NCBI RefSeq assembly: GCF_000158955.1
Contig: NZ_GG657757.1
Span: 5,610,182 to 5,658,398 of the forward strand
Source of the DNA: Streptomyces viridochromogenes DSM 40736
GTDB taxonomy: Bacteria; Actinomycetota; Actinomycetes; Streptomycetales; Streptomycetaceae
Reading direction: 5' to 3'
Length of the DNA: 48,217 bases
The notes beneath the pieces were generated by a model. It was not told where the DNA came from, did not search any database, and was given only the letters and a program-made list of their open reading frames with translations. This document shows positions 8,625 through 16,799 of the stretch, one piece after another. Within the stretch, counting starts at the first letter, position 1. Every line of letters starts with the position of its first letter. The translations under genes were made by a program, and so were the position numbers.

Positions 8625-9551
8625 TCACTCCGACGGGGTCGAAGCCCTCGTCCCGGAGCGCGTCGCGTCCGCGCCCCAGCTCGCCAGCAGGCGCAGGGCC
8701 TCCGCCGACGGGGTGCCCGGTTCCGCGTGGTAGGTGATCAGGGACTGTTCGGCGTCGTCGACGAGGCGGAACGTCTCGAAGGACAGGGTCAGGTCGCCGA
8801 CCAGCGGGTGCCGCATGCGCTTGACGCCGTAGCTCTTCTCCTTGACGTCGTGCGCGGCCCACAGGCGGCGGAAGTCCTCGCTCTTCACGGACAGTTCGCC
8901 GACGAGCGCCGACAGCTGCGGGTCGTCCGGGTGGCAGCCCGCGTCCATGCGCAGGTAGCCGACCATGTCCTTGGCCTTCTGGTCCCACTCGACGAAGAGG
9001 TCGCGGTAGTCGGGCCGCAGGAACACCAGCCGCGCCCAGTTGCGCTCCGCCGGCGGCAGCTCCGCCCAGTCGCCGAAGAGGGCCGCGGCCATCCGGTTCC
9101 AGGCCAGGACGTCCGAGCGACGGCCGACGACGTACGCAGGGACGCTGTCGATCGAGTCCAGCAGATGCCGCAGCGTCGGCCGCACCTGCTGGGTCCGCGC
9201 CACCGGCTTCTTCTTGTGCTGCTTCGGCTTCGCCAGGTGCGTCAGATGGGAGTGCTCGGCGTCGCTCAGCCGCAGGGCGCGGGCGATCGCGTCCAGGACC
9301 TCCGCCGAGACGTTGTTCCCGTTGCCCTGCTCCAGCCGTATGTAGTACGCCACCGACACCCCGGCCAGCTGGGCCAGCTCCTCGCGGCGCAGCCCCGGGA
9401 CCCGGCGCCGCCCGAAGTCGGGCAGACCCACGTCCTCCGGCTTCAGCCGGGCACGCCGGGTGCGCAGGAACTCACTGAGCTCGGCACGCCGGTCCAGGCC
9501 CCCGCCGGCCTCCGGTGCGGGCTCCTGTACGGGTTCGGGCTGTTCGTCCAT
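8625..9551 (-). CDS. XRE/MmyB-type transcriptional regulator
   Basis: 308 residues. An N-terminal helix-turn-helix (about 20-95) contains RRRVPGLRREELAQLAGVSVAYYIRLEQGNGNNVS, the hallmark of the MmyB-like regulators common in Streptomyces. It is followed by the MmyB ligand-binding domain (LLDSIDSVPAYVVGRRSDVLAWN...ALFGDWAELPPAERNWARLVFL...), which in this family resembles a PAS fold and may bind a hydrophobic ligand. It is transcribed divergently from a zinc alcohol dehydrogenase across 181 bp, the usual arrangement of such regulators with the oxidoreductase they control. The probable target site in that region is listed separately. Confidence 0.9.
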   Translation of the reverse strand: MDEQPEPVQEPAPEAGGGLDRRAELSEFLRTRRARLKPEDVGLPDFGRRRVPGLRREELAQLAGVSVAYYIRLEQGNGNNVSAEVLDAIARALRLSDAEHSHLTHLAKPKQHKKKPVARTQQVRPTLRHLLDSIDSVPAYVVGRRSDVLAWNRMAAALFGDWAELPPAERNWARLVFLRPDYRDLFVEWDQKAKDMVGYLRMDAGCHPDDPQLSALVGELSVKSEDFRRLWAAHDVKEKSYGVKRMRHPLVGDLTLSFETFRLVDDAEQSLITYHAEPGTPSAEALRLLASWGADATRSGTRASTPSE

Positions 9552-9571
9552 GCCCTCCAGTATTCATGGTC

Positions 9572-9622
9572 GTACGCACACGAGCCTGACCCCGCCAGTA
9601 GTACGCATGCTGTGCGTACGCA
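9572..9622. promoter_or_regulatory. Candidate operator in the divergent regulator/dehydrogenase promoter
   Basis: Contains a 7-bp perfect inverted repeat GTACGCA-N5-TGCGTAC (9601-9619) overlapping the palindrome TGCGTACGCA (9613-9622), plus another GTACGCA at 9572-9578. The core thus occurs several times between the divergent genes, as expected for an autoregulated MmyB-type site. Binding is inferred. Confidence 0.5.
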
Positions 9623-9732
9623 AAACCGTGGTCTGGGTAGCCGCTCGCGGCTCAGGCACGCTGGGGATCGTGCCCGGTCAGATAGATCCCGAAGGCAACC
9701 GGGCACGGAACCTGCTAGGAGAGAACCCCGGC

Positions 9733-10773
9733 ATGACCACTGTCGCCGCGTACGCCGCACCCGCACCGAAGGCTCCGCTGGAGCGCACCACCATCGAGCG
9801 CCGCGAGGTCCGCGAGTTCGATGTTCTGATCGACATCAAGTTCGCCGGTATCTGCCACTCCGACATCCACCAGGCCCAGGAGGGCTGGGGCGAGGCGATC
9901 TTCCCGATGGTCCCCGGCCACGAGATCGCCGGCGTCGTCTCCGAGGTCGGCCCGGGCGTCACCAAGTTCGCCGTCGGCGACCGCGTGGGCGTCGGCTGCA
10001 TGGTCGACTCCTGCCGCGAGTGCGAGAACTGCAAGGCCGGCCGTGAGCAGTACTGCGTCGAGGGCAACGTCCAGACGTACAACGGCATCGGCCGCGACGG
10101 CGAGCCCACCTACGGTGGCTACTCGCAGAAGGTCGTCGTCGACGAGAACTTCGTCGTCCGCATCCCCGACGGCCTCTCCCTCGACGTCGCCGCGCCGCTG
10201 CTGTGCGCCGGCATCACCCTCTACTCCCCGCTCAAGCGCTTCGGTGCCGGCCCCGGCAAGAAGGTCGCGATCGTCGGCCTGGGCGGCCTCGGCCACATGG
10301 GCGTGAAGATCGCGCACGCCCTCGGTGCCGAGGTGACCGTGCTGTCGCAGTCCCTGCGCAAGCAGTCGGACGGCCTGCGGCTGGGCGCCGACCACTACTA
10401 CGCCACCAGCGACCCGAAGACCTTCGAGGAGTTGGCGGGCACGTTCGACCTGATCGTGTCCACGGTGTCGGCCCCGCTGGACTTCAACGCCTACCTCGCG
10501 CTGCTGAAGCCCGAGGGCACACTGGCGAACGTCGGCGCCCCCGAGGAGCCGATCTCCCTCAGCCTGTTCTCGGTGATCGGTGGCGGCAAGTCGCTCGCCG
10601 GTTCCATGATCGGCGGCATCGCGGAGACCCAGGAGATGCTGGACTTCTGCGCCGAGCACGGCCTCGGTGCCGAGATCGAGCTGATCCGCGGTGACCAGAT
10701 CAACGAGGCGTACGACCGCGTGGTCGCCAGCGACGTGCGCTACCGGTTCGTGATCGACACGGCGACGATCTGA
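9733..10773 (+). CDS. Zinc-dependent alcohol dehydrogenase, CAD/YahK-like
   Basis: Medium-chain NAD(P)-dependent alcohol dehydrogenase/aldehyde reductase, 346 residues, cytosolic. Catalytic zinc ligands are visible as Cys41 (GICHSDIH) and His63-Glu64 (PGHEIAG). The structural-zinc lobe has four Cys (SCRECENCKAG..YC), and the Rossmann loop is VGLGGLGHMGVK. Overall pattern is that of the cinnamyl-alcohol-dehydrogenase/YahK group, which usually reduces aldehydes with NADPH; substrate cannot be told. ATG 9733 follows AGGAGAG with 9-nt spacing. Divergent from the MmyB-type regulator, probably its repressor or activator. A long inverted repeat follows the stop. Confidence 0.92.
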   Translation: MTTVAAYAAPAPKAPLERTTIERREVREFDVLIDIKFAGICHSDIHQAQEGWGEAIFPMVPGHEIAGVVSEVGPGVTKFAVGDRVGVGCMVDSCRECENCKAGREQYCVEGNVQTYNGIGRDGEPTYGGYSQKVVVDENFVVRIPDGLSLDVAAPLLCAGITLYSPLKRFGAGPGKKVAIVGLGGLGHMGVKIAHALGAEVTVLSQSLRKQSDGLRLGADHYYATSDPKTFEELAGTFDLIVSTVSAPLDFNAYLALLKPEGTLANVGAPEEPISLSLFSVIGGGKSLAGSMIGGIAETQEMLDFCAEHGLGAEIELIRGDQINEAYDRVVASDVRYRFVIDTATI

Positions 10774-10800
10774 TACCCCGCTCCGGCGTGAGGTGAGCTG

Positions 10801-10845
10801 CTCCGGTGTGAACTGAGGTCATATTTGCCTCAGTTCACACCGGAG
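10801..10845. repeat. 18-bp perfect inverted repeat between dehydrogenase and VOC gene
   Basis: Arms CTCCGGTGTGAACTGAGG (10801-10818) and its exact complement (10828-10845) with a 9-nt AT-rich loop; two G-U and two Watson-Crick pairs could extend the stem to 22. A degenerate partial copy (CTCCGGCGTGAGGTGA) lies at 10781-10796. It may terminate the dehydrogenase mRNA, but its position 28 bp before the VOC start equally fits an operator over that gene's promoter. Confidence 0.75.
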
Positions 10846-10873
10846 TAGTCTGGTTCGGGAGGGGAGGTTCACC

Positions 10874-11257
10874 ATGACTGTGCAGCTGAACCACACCATC
10901 GTCGTCGCCCACGACAAGCGCGCCTCGGCCCGGTTCCTCGCCGACCTCCTGGGACTCGAGGTGAGCCCGCCCTACGGCCCGTTCCTCCCGGTCGAGATCT
11001 CCAACGATGTGACGCTCGACTACATGGACAGCCCCGGCGCCATCACGCCGCAGCACTACGCCTTCCTCGTCTCGGAGGACGAGTTCGACCAGATCTTCGA
11101 CCGGATCCAGAAGGCCGGTCTGACGTACTGGGCGGACCCGTTCCACAGCCGCCCCGGCGAGATCAACCACAACGACGGCGGCCGCGGCACGTACTTCGAC
11201 GACCCCGACGGCCATCGCCTGGAGATCATCACGCGGCCGTACGGCAGCGGCGGCTGA
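10874..11257 (+). CDS. VOC family protein (glyoxalase/bleomycin-resistance fold)
   Basis: 127 residues spanning one VOC module: LNHTIVVAHDKRASARFLADLLGLEV at the start, a central QHYAFLVSEDEFDQIFDRIQKAGLTYWADP, and a C-terminal YFDDPDGHRLEIITRPYG, the typical metal-ligand strand. It retains potential ligands (His in the first strand, Glu near the end), so it may be a dioxygenase, lyase or binding protein; the sequence does not decide. ATG 10874 has GGAGGGGAGG upstream. The 18-bp inverted repeat just upstream suggests specific regulation. Confidence 0.88.
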   Translation: MTVQLNHTIVVAHDKRASARFLADLLGLEVSPPYGPFLPVEISNDVTLDYMDSPGAITPQHYAFLVSEDEFDQIFDRIQKAGLTYWADPFHSRPGEINHNDGGRGTYFDDPDGHRLEIITRPYGSGG

Positions 11258-11380
11258 TCTCCCGCACACCCCGGCTCGCGCATCCGCCTGTCACACCGCC
11301 GCGCCGCCCACACCTGCCGGAGCCCCGCCCGCTCGGCGGTCACGGCGTCGAACCACGGCACGGGGGCGCCGTCCCCGAAG

Positions 11381-12082
11381 TCACGGGTCTGCCGGAACTC
11401 GACGGGGTCGCTGGGGATCCTGGTCAGAGGGCTCCCGCCCACCCATGTCGAGGCGGAACGGCGGGTACTGGTCCGTCATCAGCGCGGCATAGGCGGCCAC
11501 TCGCGCACACCAGCGGGCGAGGCCGAGGAGGAAGTCGAAGAGGTGCCGCGGGTAGCGGGCGGTGAAGAGCAGGATGACCACCGCGACCAGGGAGAGGAAG
11601 GGAATCAGCCCGCCGCCCCGCCAGCTGTTGCCGTGCTCCCCGCCCCAGCCCCAGCCGCCGCCCAGGAACATGCCGACGACGATGTACTGGGGGATCGCCA
11701 GCAGCCACCACTTCACCAGCACCAGACCGCGCGACAGCCGCTCGGGGTAGGCGACGTCGAAGCGGGCCGGGTAGTCGGGCACGTCGGCGAGCGTGAACGG
11801 CGGGTACCGGTCGGTGCCGAGCGCGGTGTGGGCGTAGTAGCCGACCCGCCAGTTCCACCGCAGCACGCCGACGTTGAAGTCGAAGAGGGACCGCGGGTAT
11901 TGGGCGGTGAACAGGATGGCGAAGAACGCGATGACGCTCACGACGACGAACGCGATCCACAGGAAGAACAGCACGATGTAGTGCGGGATGGCGAGCAGCC
12001 ACTTCACCAGCCACAGCCATCGGGACAGCCGGGCGTCGACAGACGCCTCGAGACGTACGGGCGACGCGGCGACAGCAACCAT
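11381..12082 (-). CDS. DUF4389 membrane protein (two internal repeats)
   Basis: 233 residues from ATG 12082, chosen because AAGGAG lies 9 nt upstream (the frame extends 11 residues further without support). It contains two copies of the DUF4389 pattern: LSRWLWLVKWLLAIPHYIV..AQYPRSLFDFNVGVLRWNWRVGYYAHTALGTDRYPPF and LSRGLVLVKWWLLAIPQYIV..ARYPRHLFDFLLGLARWCARVAAYAALMTDQYPPF. Each has a TM hairpin followed by the conserved aromatic strand motif. A Gly/Trp-rich loop (GGGWGWGGEHGNSW) lies between. Function of the family is unknown; location is the plasma membrane. Confidence 0.85.
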   Translation of the reverse strand: MVAVAASPVRLEASVDARLSRWLWLVKWLLAIPHYIVLFFLWIAFVVVSVIAFFAILFTAQYPRSLFDFNVGVLRWNWRVGYYAHTALGTDRYPPFTLADVPDYPARFDVAYPERLSRGLVLVKWWLLAIPQYIVVGMFLGGGWGWGGEHGNSWRGGGLIPFLSLVAVVILLFTARYPRHLFDFLLGLARWCARVAAYAALMTDQYPPFRLDMGGREPSDQDPQRPRRVPADP

Positions 12083-12154
12083 GGCGCGGCACTCCTTTCG
12101 CCTGCAGACTCGCAAGCGACGAGGAGCCCCGCGACCCGGGAAGGGCCGTTCGCG

Positions 12155-12206
12155 CGTCCGGGACCGTTATGGCGGCAGGGCGTCCGGGACCGCTACGGCA
12201 GGGCGG
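12155..12206. repeat. Two-copy 26-bp direct repeat
   Basis: CGTCCGGGACCG(T/C)(T/A)... occurs at 12155 and again 26 bp later at 12181, the second copy running over the stop of the AI-2E family gene (12193). Probably a local tandem duplication; no function proposed. Confidence 0.5.
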
Positions 12207-13311
12207 GGGCGGCGGTGTCCGGCTCGTCGGTGCCGTCCGGCTCCTCGGGCGGCTCGCCGAGCTGTTCCCGCACGTAGTTCCAGACCACCGCGATCAGCGC
12301 GGCGAGGGGGACGGCGAGCAGACTGCCCACGATGCCGGCCAGGCTGCCGCCCAGCGTCACCGCCAGCAGCACCACGGCCGCGTGGAGGCCGAGCCCACGG
12401 CTCTGGATCATGGGCTGGAAGACGTTCCCCTCCAGCTGCTGGACCACGACGATGATGGCCAGCACGATCAGCGCGTCCGTCAGGCCGTTGGAGACGAGCG
12501 CGATGAGTACGGCGACGAACCCCGCGAACAGGGCACCGATGATCGGTACGAACGCGGAGACGAAGGTCAGCACCGCCAGAGGCAGCACCAGCGGTATGCC
12601 CAGGATCCACAGGCCCAGGCCGATCAGCACGGCGTCGAGCAGACCGACGGCCGCCTGGGACCGTACGAAGGCGCCGAGCGTGGCCCAGCCGCGCGCGAAG
12701 ACGATGGGGACGTCGTCGGCGAGCCGCCCGGGCAGCTGCCGGGACAGCCACGGCAGGAACTTCGGCCCGTCCTTGAGGAAGAAGAACATCAGGAACAGCG
12801 CGAGAACGGCCGTGACCACACCGCCCACCACGGTGCTGACGCCCGTGACGACCGTGCCGACCATGCTGCCGACGCCCTGCTGGGCGCGGGCGACCGCGGA
12901 GTCGAAGGCCTTGTTGATCTGCGCGTCACCGATGTTCAGCGGCGGCCCGGCGGCCCACTCGCGCAGCCGCTGGATGCCCTCGACCACCCCGTCGGTCAAC
13001 TCACCGGACTGCGACGCGACCGGTACCGCGATCAACGCCACAACCCCCGCCGCGACCAGCAGGAACAACACGGTCACCACCGACGCGGCAAGCGCCGGCG
13101 GCCACCCGCGCCGCCGCAGGAACCTGGCCACGGGCCAGGTGAGCGTGGTGAGCAGCAACCCGACGACGAGCGGCCACACGACCGACCACATCCGGCCCAG
13201 CAGCCACAGAGACACGGCCAGCATCACCAGGACGAGCAGCAGCTCGCCGGAGACCCGCGCGGATATGCGCAGCGCGTCACGGGTTTTCGCGGAACTCAAG
13301 GGGGCAGTCAC
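12193..13311 (-). CDS. AI-2E family transporter (PerM/UPF0118-like membrane protein)
   Basis: 372 residues with about eight membrane segments in the pattern of the AI-2E exporter family: two N-terminal TM helices, WPPALAASVVTVLFLLVAAGVVALI, a cytosolic region, FLMFFFLKDGPKF, and C-terminal helices around GLWILGIPLVLPLAVLTFVSAFVPIIGALFAGFVAVLIALV and NVFQPMIQSRGLGLHAAVVLLAVTLGGSLAGIVGSLLAVPLAAL. Family members export autoinducer-2 or act as Na+/H+ antiporters; the substrate here is unknown. Starts at GTG 13311 with no obvious Shine-Dalgarno. It ends 110 bp before the DUF4389 gene on the same strand. Confidence 0.88.
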   Translation of the reverse strand: MTAPLSSAKTRDALRISARVSGELLLVLVMLAVSLWLLGRMWSVVWPLVVGLLLTTLTWPVARFLRRRGWPPALAASVVTVLFLLVAAGVVALIAVPVASQSGELTDGVVEGIQRLREWAAGPPLNIGDAQINKAFDSAVARAQQGVGSMVGTVVTGVSTVVGGVVTAVLALFLMFFFLKDGPKFLPWLSRQLPGRLADDVPIVFARGWATLGAFVRSQAAVGLLDAVLIGLGLWILGIPLVLPLAVLTFVSAFVPIIGALFAGFVAVLIALVSNGLTDALIVLAIIVVVQQLEGNVFQPMIQSRGLGLHAAVVLLAVTLGGSLAGIVGSLLAVPLAALIAVVWNYVREQLGEPPEEPDGTDEPDTAAPALP

Positions 13312-13495
13312 GGGGGAACCCTAGTGCCACCGTGCACGGGCCGTCCCGGCGCGGGACCGGTTCCCGCGAACAGGTCGGACGGGCTCGGAATCGCCCGGAG
13401 CCCTCGCGCGTTGAAGAGGGTGGTCAGGGGATGCCGGTGGTGTGCGGCCGAGCAGCCCGAGTGAGCGAGCGGACGGACATTGGAGGGCGGCGGCG

Positions 13496-14008
13496 ATGGC
13501 TGCGCAGACGCAGAGGGCCGTGCTGGCGGGCGGATGCTTCTGGGGGATGGAGGAGCTGATCCGCCGACTTCCGGGCGTGACGGCGACCCGGGTGGGATAC
13601 ACCGGGGGTGACGTACCGAACGCGACGTACCGTAACCACGGCACGCACGCGGAGGCCATCGAGATCCTCTTCGACCCCGCGGAGACGGACTACCGCACGA
13701 TCCTGGAGTTCTTCTTCCAGATCCACGACCCGAGCACGAAGAACCGCCAGGGCAACGACATCGGCCTCAGCTACCGCTCGGCGATCTACTACGTGGACGA
13801 CGAGCAGAAGCGGATCGCCGAGGACACGATCGCGGATGTGGACGCCTCCGGCCTGTGGCCCGGCAAGGTCGTCACCGAGGTGGAGCCGGTCGGCCCCTTC
13901 TGGGAGGCCGAGCCTGAGCACCAGGACTACCTGCAGCGATACCCGGACGGCTACACCTGCCACTTCCCGCGCCCGGGATGGCGGCTGCCCGCCCGCGCCG
14001 AGGGCTGA
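13496..14008 (+). CDS. msrA: Peptide-methionine (S)-S-oxide reductase
   Basis: Repairs oxidised methionine (S-sulfoxide) in proteins using thioredoxin. 170 residues with the catalytic motif GGCFWGMEE (Cys14), then GVTATRVGYTGGDVPNATYRNHGTHAEAIEI, the STKNRQGNDIGLSYRSAIYY substrate-binding region and EPEHQDYL. ATG 13496 follows GGAGGG at 13482-13487. Only the MsrA domain is present; no fused MsrB. Divergent from the AI-2E family gene and convergent with the GNAT-AAA+ gene, with a strong hairpin after the stop. Confidence 0.95.
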   Translation: MAAQTQRAVLAGGCFWGMEELIRRLPGVTATRVGYTGGDVPNATYRNHGTHAEAIEILFDPAETDYRTILEFFFQIHDPSTKNRQGNDIGLSYRSAIYYVDDEQKRIAEDTIADVDASGLWPGKVVTEVEPVGPFWEAEPEHQDYLQRYPDGYTCHFPRPGWRLPARAEG

Positions 14009-14015
14009 CCGCGTG

Positions 14016-14067
14016 GCGGCCCGGCGAAGGCGGAGACCGATCGGTGACGTCTCCGCGGCCGGGCCGC
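14016..14067. terminator. Long bipartite hairpin between convergent genes
   Basis: Outer stem GCGGCCCGG/CCGGGCCGC (14016-14024, 14059-14067) and inner stem GCGGAGAC/GTCTCCGC (14030-14037, 14049-14056), separated by a small internal loop. It lies 8 bp after the msrA stop and upstream of the 3' end of the GNAT-AAA+ gene, so may serve both. Confidence 0.8.
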
Positions 14068-14140
14068 GCCGGACTCCGCGGTCCCGGCGGCGCCCCGCGA
14101 GAGCCCGTGCCAGCCATGGGGTGGGCGGGGCGCGGGCGCC

Positions 14141-15418
14141 TCAGAGCCGGCTGTACTTGTCGATGTCTTCCGCGAACTCTTCGATCGCCTGTGCGGTGAG
14201 CGTCGGCCGCGTGTCGGCGATGGCGGTCATGTAGTCCTCGGTCGTCGCCGGTCGCCCCTGGCGAAGGCTGACTTCGCGCTCGAACGCCGCCTGTGCCCCC
14301 TTGCGGGCCGCGAACTCGATGTCGGCCGGGGTGAACAGGTCGCTCGCCTGGACGAGCCGGTCGATGTCCACCGCGTCGGCGGAGGTCGTGAGGTAGCGGG
14401 TCCAGATCGCCGCCCGCGCGGATGCGTCCGGTGGGCCGATGGGGATGACGTAGTCGAACCGGCCCGGCCGCAGGAACGCCGCGTCGAGAGAGCGAATCGA
14501 GTTGGTGGCACAGGCCAGCAGCCGTGCGTCGTGCTCGCGGAAGCCGGGGATCAGCTTGAGCAGTTCATTGGTCACTCCGTGCCCGGGATCGACCGCCTTT
14601 CCGGAGCGCGCGCCCGCGATCTCCTCGACTTCGTCGATGAAGAGCAGGACCGAGTCGAGTTCTGCCAGGTCCGCGAAGACCTCCCGCAGGGCCACGGCCA
14701 AGCCCTCGCTCGTGTCGGCCGCGAGCCGGGACGGGAAGAGTTCCACGAACGGCCAGCCGAGCCGCGAGGCGACCGCTCTGGCGAAACTGGTCTTTCCGGT
14801 ACCCGGCGGGCCGAACAGGATGATCGCCTTGGGCGGGGCGACGCCGTAATGCTCTGCCAGCGTCGGCTCCGTCAACGGGAGCACGACACGGTGATCGACG
14901 ACCTCCTTCTCCCGCTCCATACCGGCCATGGCGTTCCACAGACCGTCGGGCAGCATACGGCCGCCCAGTGCCGTGAGGACCTCCGTGTTGGCGGCTCCGG
15001 GGGGTTCGACCTTCTCGTAGTAGATGAGATCGTCGCGGAACCGGTAGCCGGAGTTCTCCAGAGCCTTCGTCCCCGCGGCACCGGCGGGCAGCAGCGCGCT
15101 GACGTGGCTCACGCCCAGGGCCCGCAGGCGCCGTTCGAGTTCGGCGAGGAGAGCACTCCCGATCCCCCGCTCGCGCCAGCGGGAGGCGAGCGCCACCAGG
15201 AGGATCCACGCCCGCTTGCCCTGCGCCTGTGCGACGGCCACTCCGACCAGTTCCTCGCCGACCACCGCGACGACGGCCGTCTGCCCCGCCTTGGCCGCCG
15301 TCATGACCTCGGAGACCGCGAACACCCGGTTCTCGTCGGCCCGGCGGCTCTGGTCCCAGATCTCGATGGCCTGGTCGAGGTCGTCGTCGTGATAGTCACG
15401 CAGATGCCAAGCGGGCAT
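14141..15418 (-). CDS. GNAT acetyltransferase fused to an AAA+ ATPase
   Basis: 425 residues from ATG 15418 (MPAWHLRDYHDDDLDQAI), which has a GAGG ribosome binding site; an upstream ATG at 15463 would add 15 residues with no such site. Residues about 1-135 form a GNAT fold (acetyl-CoA site in VALASRWRERGIGSALLAELERRL, then KALENSGYRF). From about 165 follows a classical AAA domain with Walker A GPPGTGKT (203-210), Walker B LLFIDEVEE, and a second region of homology ending in FLRPGRFDYVIPIGPPD. The C-terminal helical lid ends KYSRL. AAA domains of this type remodel proteins or complexes; the target is unknown. A dual acetylation/remodelling activity is inference. Confidence 0.85.
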   Translation of the reverse strand: MPAWHLRDYHDDDLDQAIEIWDQSRRADENRVFAVSEVMTAAKAGQTAVVAVVGEELVGVAVAQAQGKRAWILLVALASRWRERGIGSALLAELERRLRALGVSHVSALLPAGAAGTKALENSGYRFRDDLIYYEKVEPPGAANTEVLTALGGRMLPDGLWNAMAGMEREKEVVDHRVVLPLTEPTLAEHYGVAPPKAIILFGPPGTGKTSFARAVASRLGWPFVELFPSRLAADTSEGLAVALREVFADLAELDSVLLFIDEVEEIAGARSGKAVDPGHGVTNELLKLIPGFREHDARLLACATNSIRSLDAAFLRPGRFDYVIPIGPPDASARAAIWTRYLTTSADAVDIDRLVQASDLFTPADIEFAARKGAQAAFEREVSLRQGRPATTEDYMTAIADTRPTLTAQAIEEFAEDIDKYSRL

Positions 15419-15510
15419 CGCCACCACCTCACACGGCGCGGGAGTCCCATTGTTCCCGGCCATGCGCCGCGTGACGAACCGAGGCGCGGGCCCGGGGCCG
15501 GGGCCGAGGG

Positions 15511-16629
15511 TCAGTGCGGCAGGCTCGCCGGGCTGCCGCCGTTCGCCTCGTAGCCCGCCACCGCCAGCGCCCGGTACACCGCGAACTCCGCCGCCGGGTC
15601 GGCGGACAGCGTCCAGGGCAGGGCGCCGACATGGCCGTCTATGTGGACCAGCTGGCTCATGGCCTCCGACCAGCGCTCGCCGCGGACCAGGAAGAGGACC
15701 AGCATGTGCCGCACGTGCGCCAGCATCGGGTCGTCGGGGCGGGCCGAGTGCACCGCGTGCAGCGCGCCGTGCACCGCCTTCGTGACGACCTCGGACTGCC
15801 AGAAGCTGCTGACCAGGGTCACCTCGGGCAGGTGCTCGAACACCGCGAAGAGGGGCATCGCCGCGAGGAGGGAGCCCTTGGGCGCCCGGGCCGCCGCGGC
15901 CTCCGCGAACGAGTACGCCAGGTCACGGGAGCCGTGCCACTTCTCGCACCAGTAGTGCAGGGCGGCCAGGTGCGCCCCCATGTGGGCCGGAGCGCGGTCC
16001 AGGATCTTCAGCCAGAGCTGCTCGAAGTCCTTCTGGGAGTAGCCGAGACCGCGGGCCACCGACAGCTCGACGATGTACGGGATGGGGTCGCCGGGGGACA
16101 GCAGAGCGGCCTCGCCGCACGCCGCCTTCGCCTCCTCCATGATGATCCGGAAGTCGTCCGTCCCCGGTGAGGCCGTCCGCCACGCCTGCTGCACCAGGAA
16201 CTCGGCGTGCACCGCCGCGCCGCCCGCGTCCTTGGGCGCCTCGGCCCGCCACACCCGCAGCCACTGCCCGCCGGGCGACTCGCCCACCCCGCCGGGCCGC
16301 CGCTGGAGCTCCAGCGAGGCCGCGCCCGCGAAGGCCTGCACGCGCTGCCAGCGCTGCTCGCCCTCCGTCTCGGTGCCCGCGAGAAGCTGCTGGGCAGCGC
16401 GGTAGTCCTGCGTGCGCTGCACCACGTCCAGGACGTCCAGCAGGTCCTGGTCGGGGCCGGGCATGCGGATGTCGAGCTCCTCCTCGCGGACGAAGCCGTA
16501 GTTCGCCGGGTCCGCGGCGTCCGGGTGGTCGGGCGAGACCAGGCCGATCGCACCACGCCTGCGCCGCAGGAAGGGAAGCAGCACGAAGCCCAGCAAGACC
16601 AGTGCGATCAGGACCCAGAGAATCTCCAT
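15511..16629 (-). CDS. Membrane-anchored protein of unknown function
   Basis: 372 residues from ATG 16629 (MEILWVLIALVLLGFVLLPFLRRRRGAIG). One N-terminal TM helix followed by an Arg stop-transfer places the long soluble part in the cytosol. That part is mostly predicted helix (PDQDLLDVLDVVQRTQDYRAAQQLLAG ... LHAVHSARPDDPMLAHVRHMLVLFLVRGERWSEAMSQLVHIDGH), suggestive of a TPR-like or helical-repeat scaffold. I do not recognise a named family. The frame stays open upstream into a G/C-rich tract, but a longer start would destroy the membrane anchor. Divergent from metB. Confidence 0.75.
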   Translation of the reverse strand: MEILWVLIALVLLGFVLLPFLRRRRGAIGLVSPDHPDAADPANYGFVREEELDIRMPGPDQDLLDVLDVVQRTQDYRAAQQLLAGTETEGEQRWQRVQAFAGAASLELQRRPGGVGESPGGQWLRVWRAEAPKDAGGAAVHAEFLVQQAWRTASPGTDDFRIIMEEAKAACGEAALLSPGDPIPYIVELSVARGLGYSQKDFEQLWLKILDRAPAHMGAHLAALHYWCEKWHGSRDLAYSFAEAAAARAPKGSLLAAMPLFAVFEHLPEVTLVSSFWQSEVVTKAVHGALHAVHSARPDDPMLAHVRHMLVLFLVRGERWSEAMSQLVHIDGHVGALPWTLSADPAAEFAVYRALAVAGYEANGGSPASLPH

Positions 16630-16799
16630 GGAACAAGCGAACCAGACCCCGCCGACAATTGGCCAACAGGGCCCCCGAACCTGTGGAAAACCCGACCACG
16701 CGGCACCCGCAGCCCCGGCTTCCGGGCCCCGGCTTCCCGGGCCCCAGCCTCCCGGGGCCTCCCGGACCACTGGTTCCCCTGGCCTCCCGGGCCTCCCGG

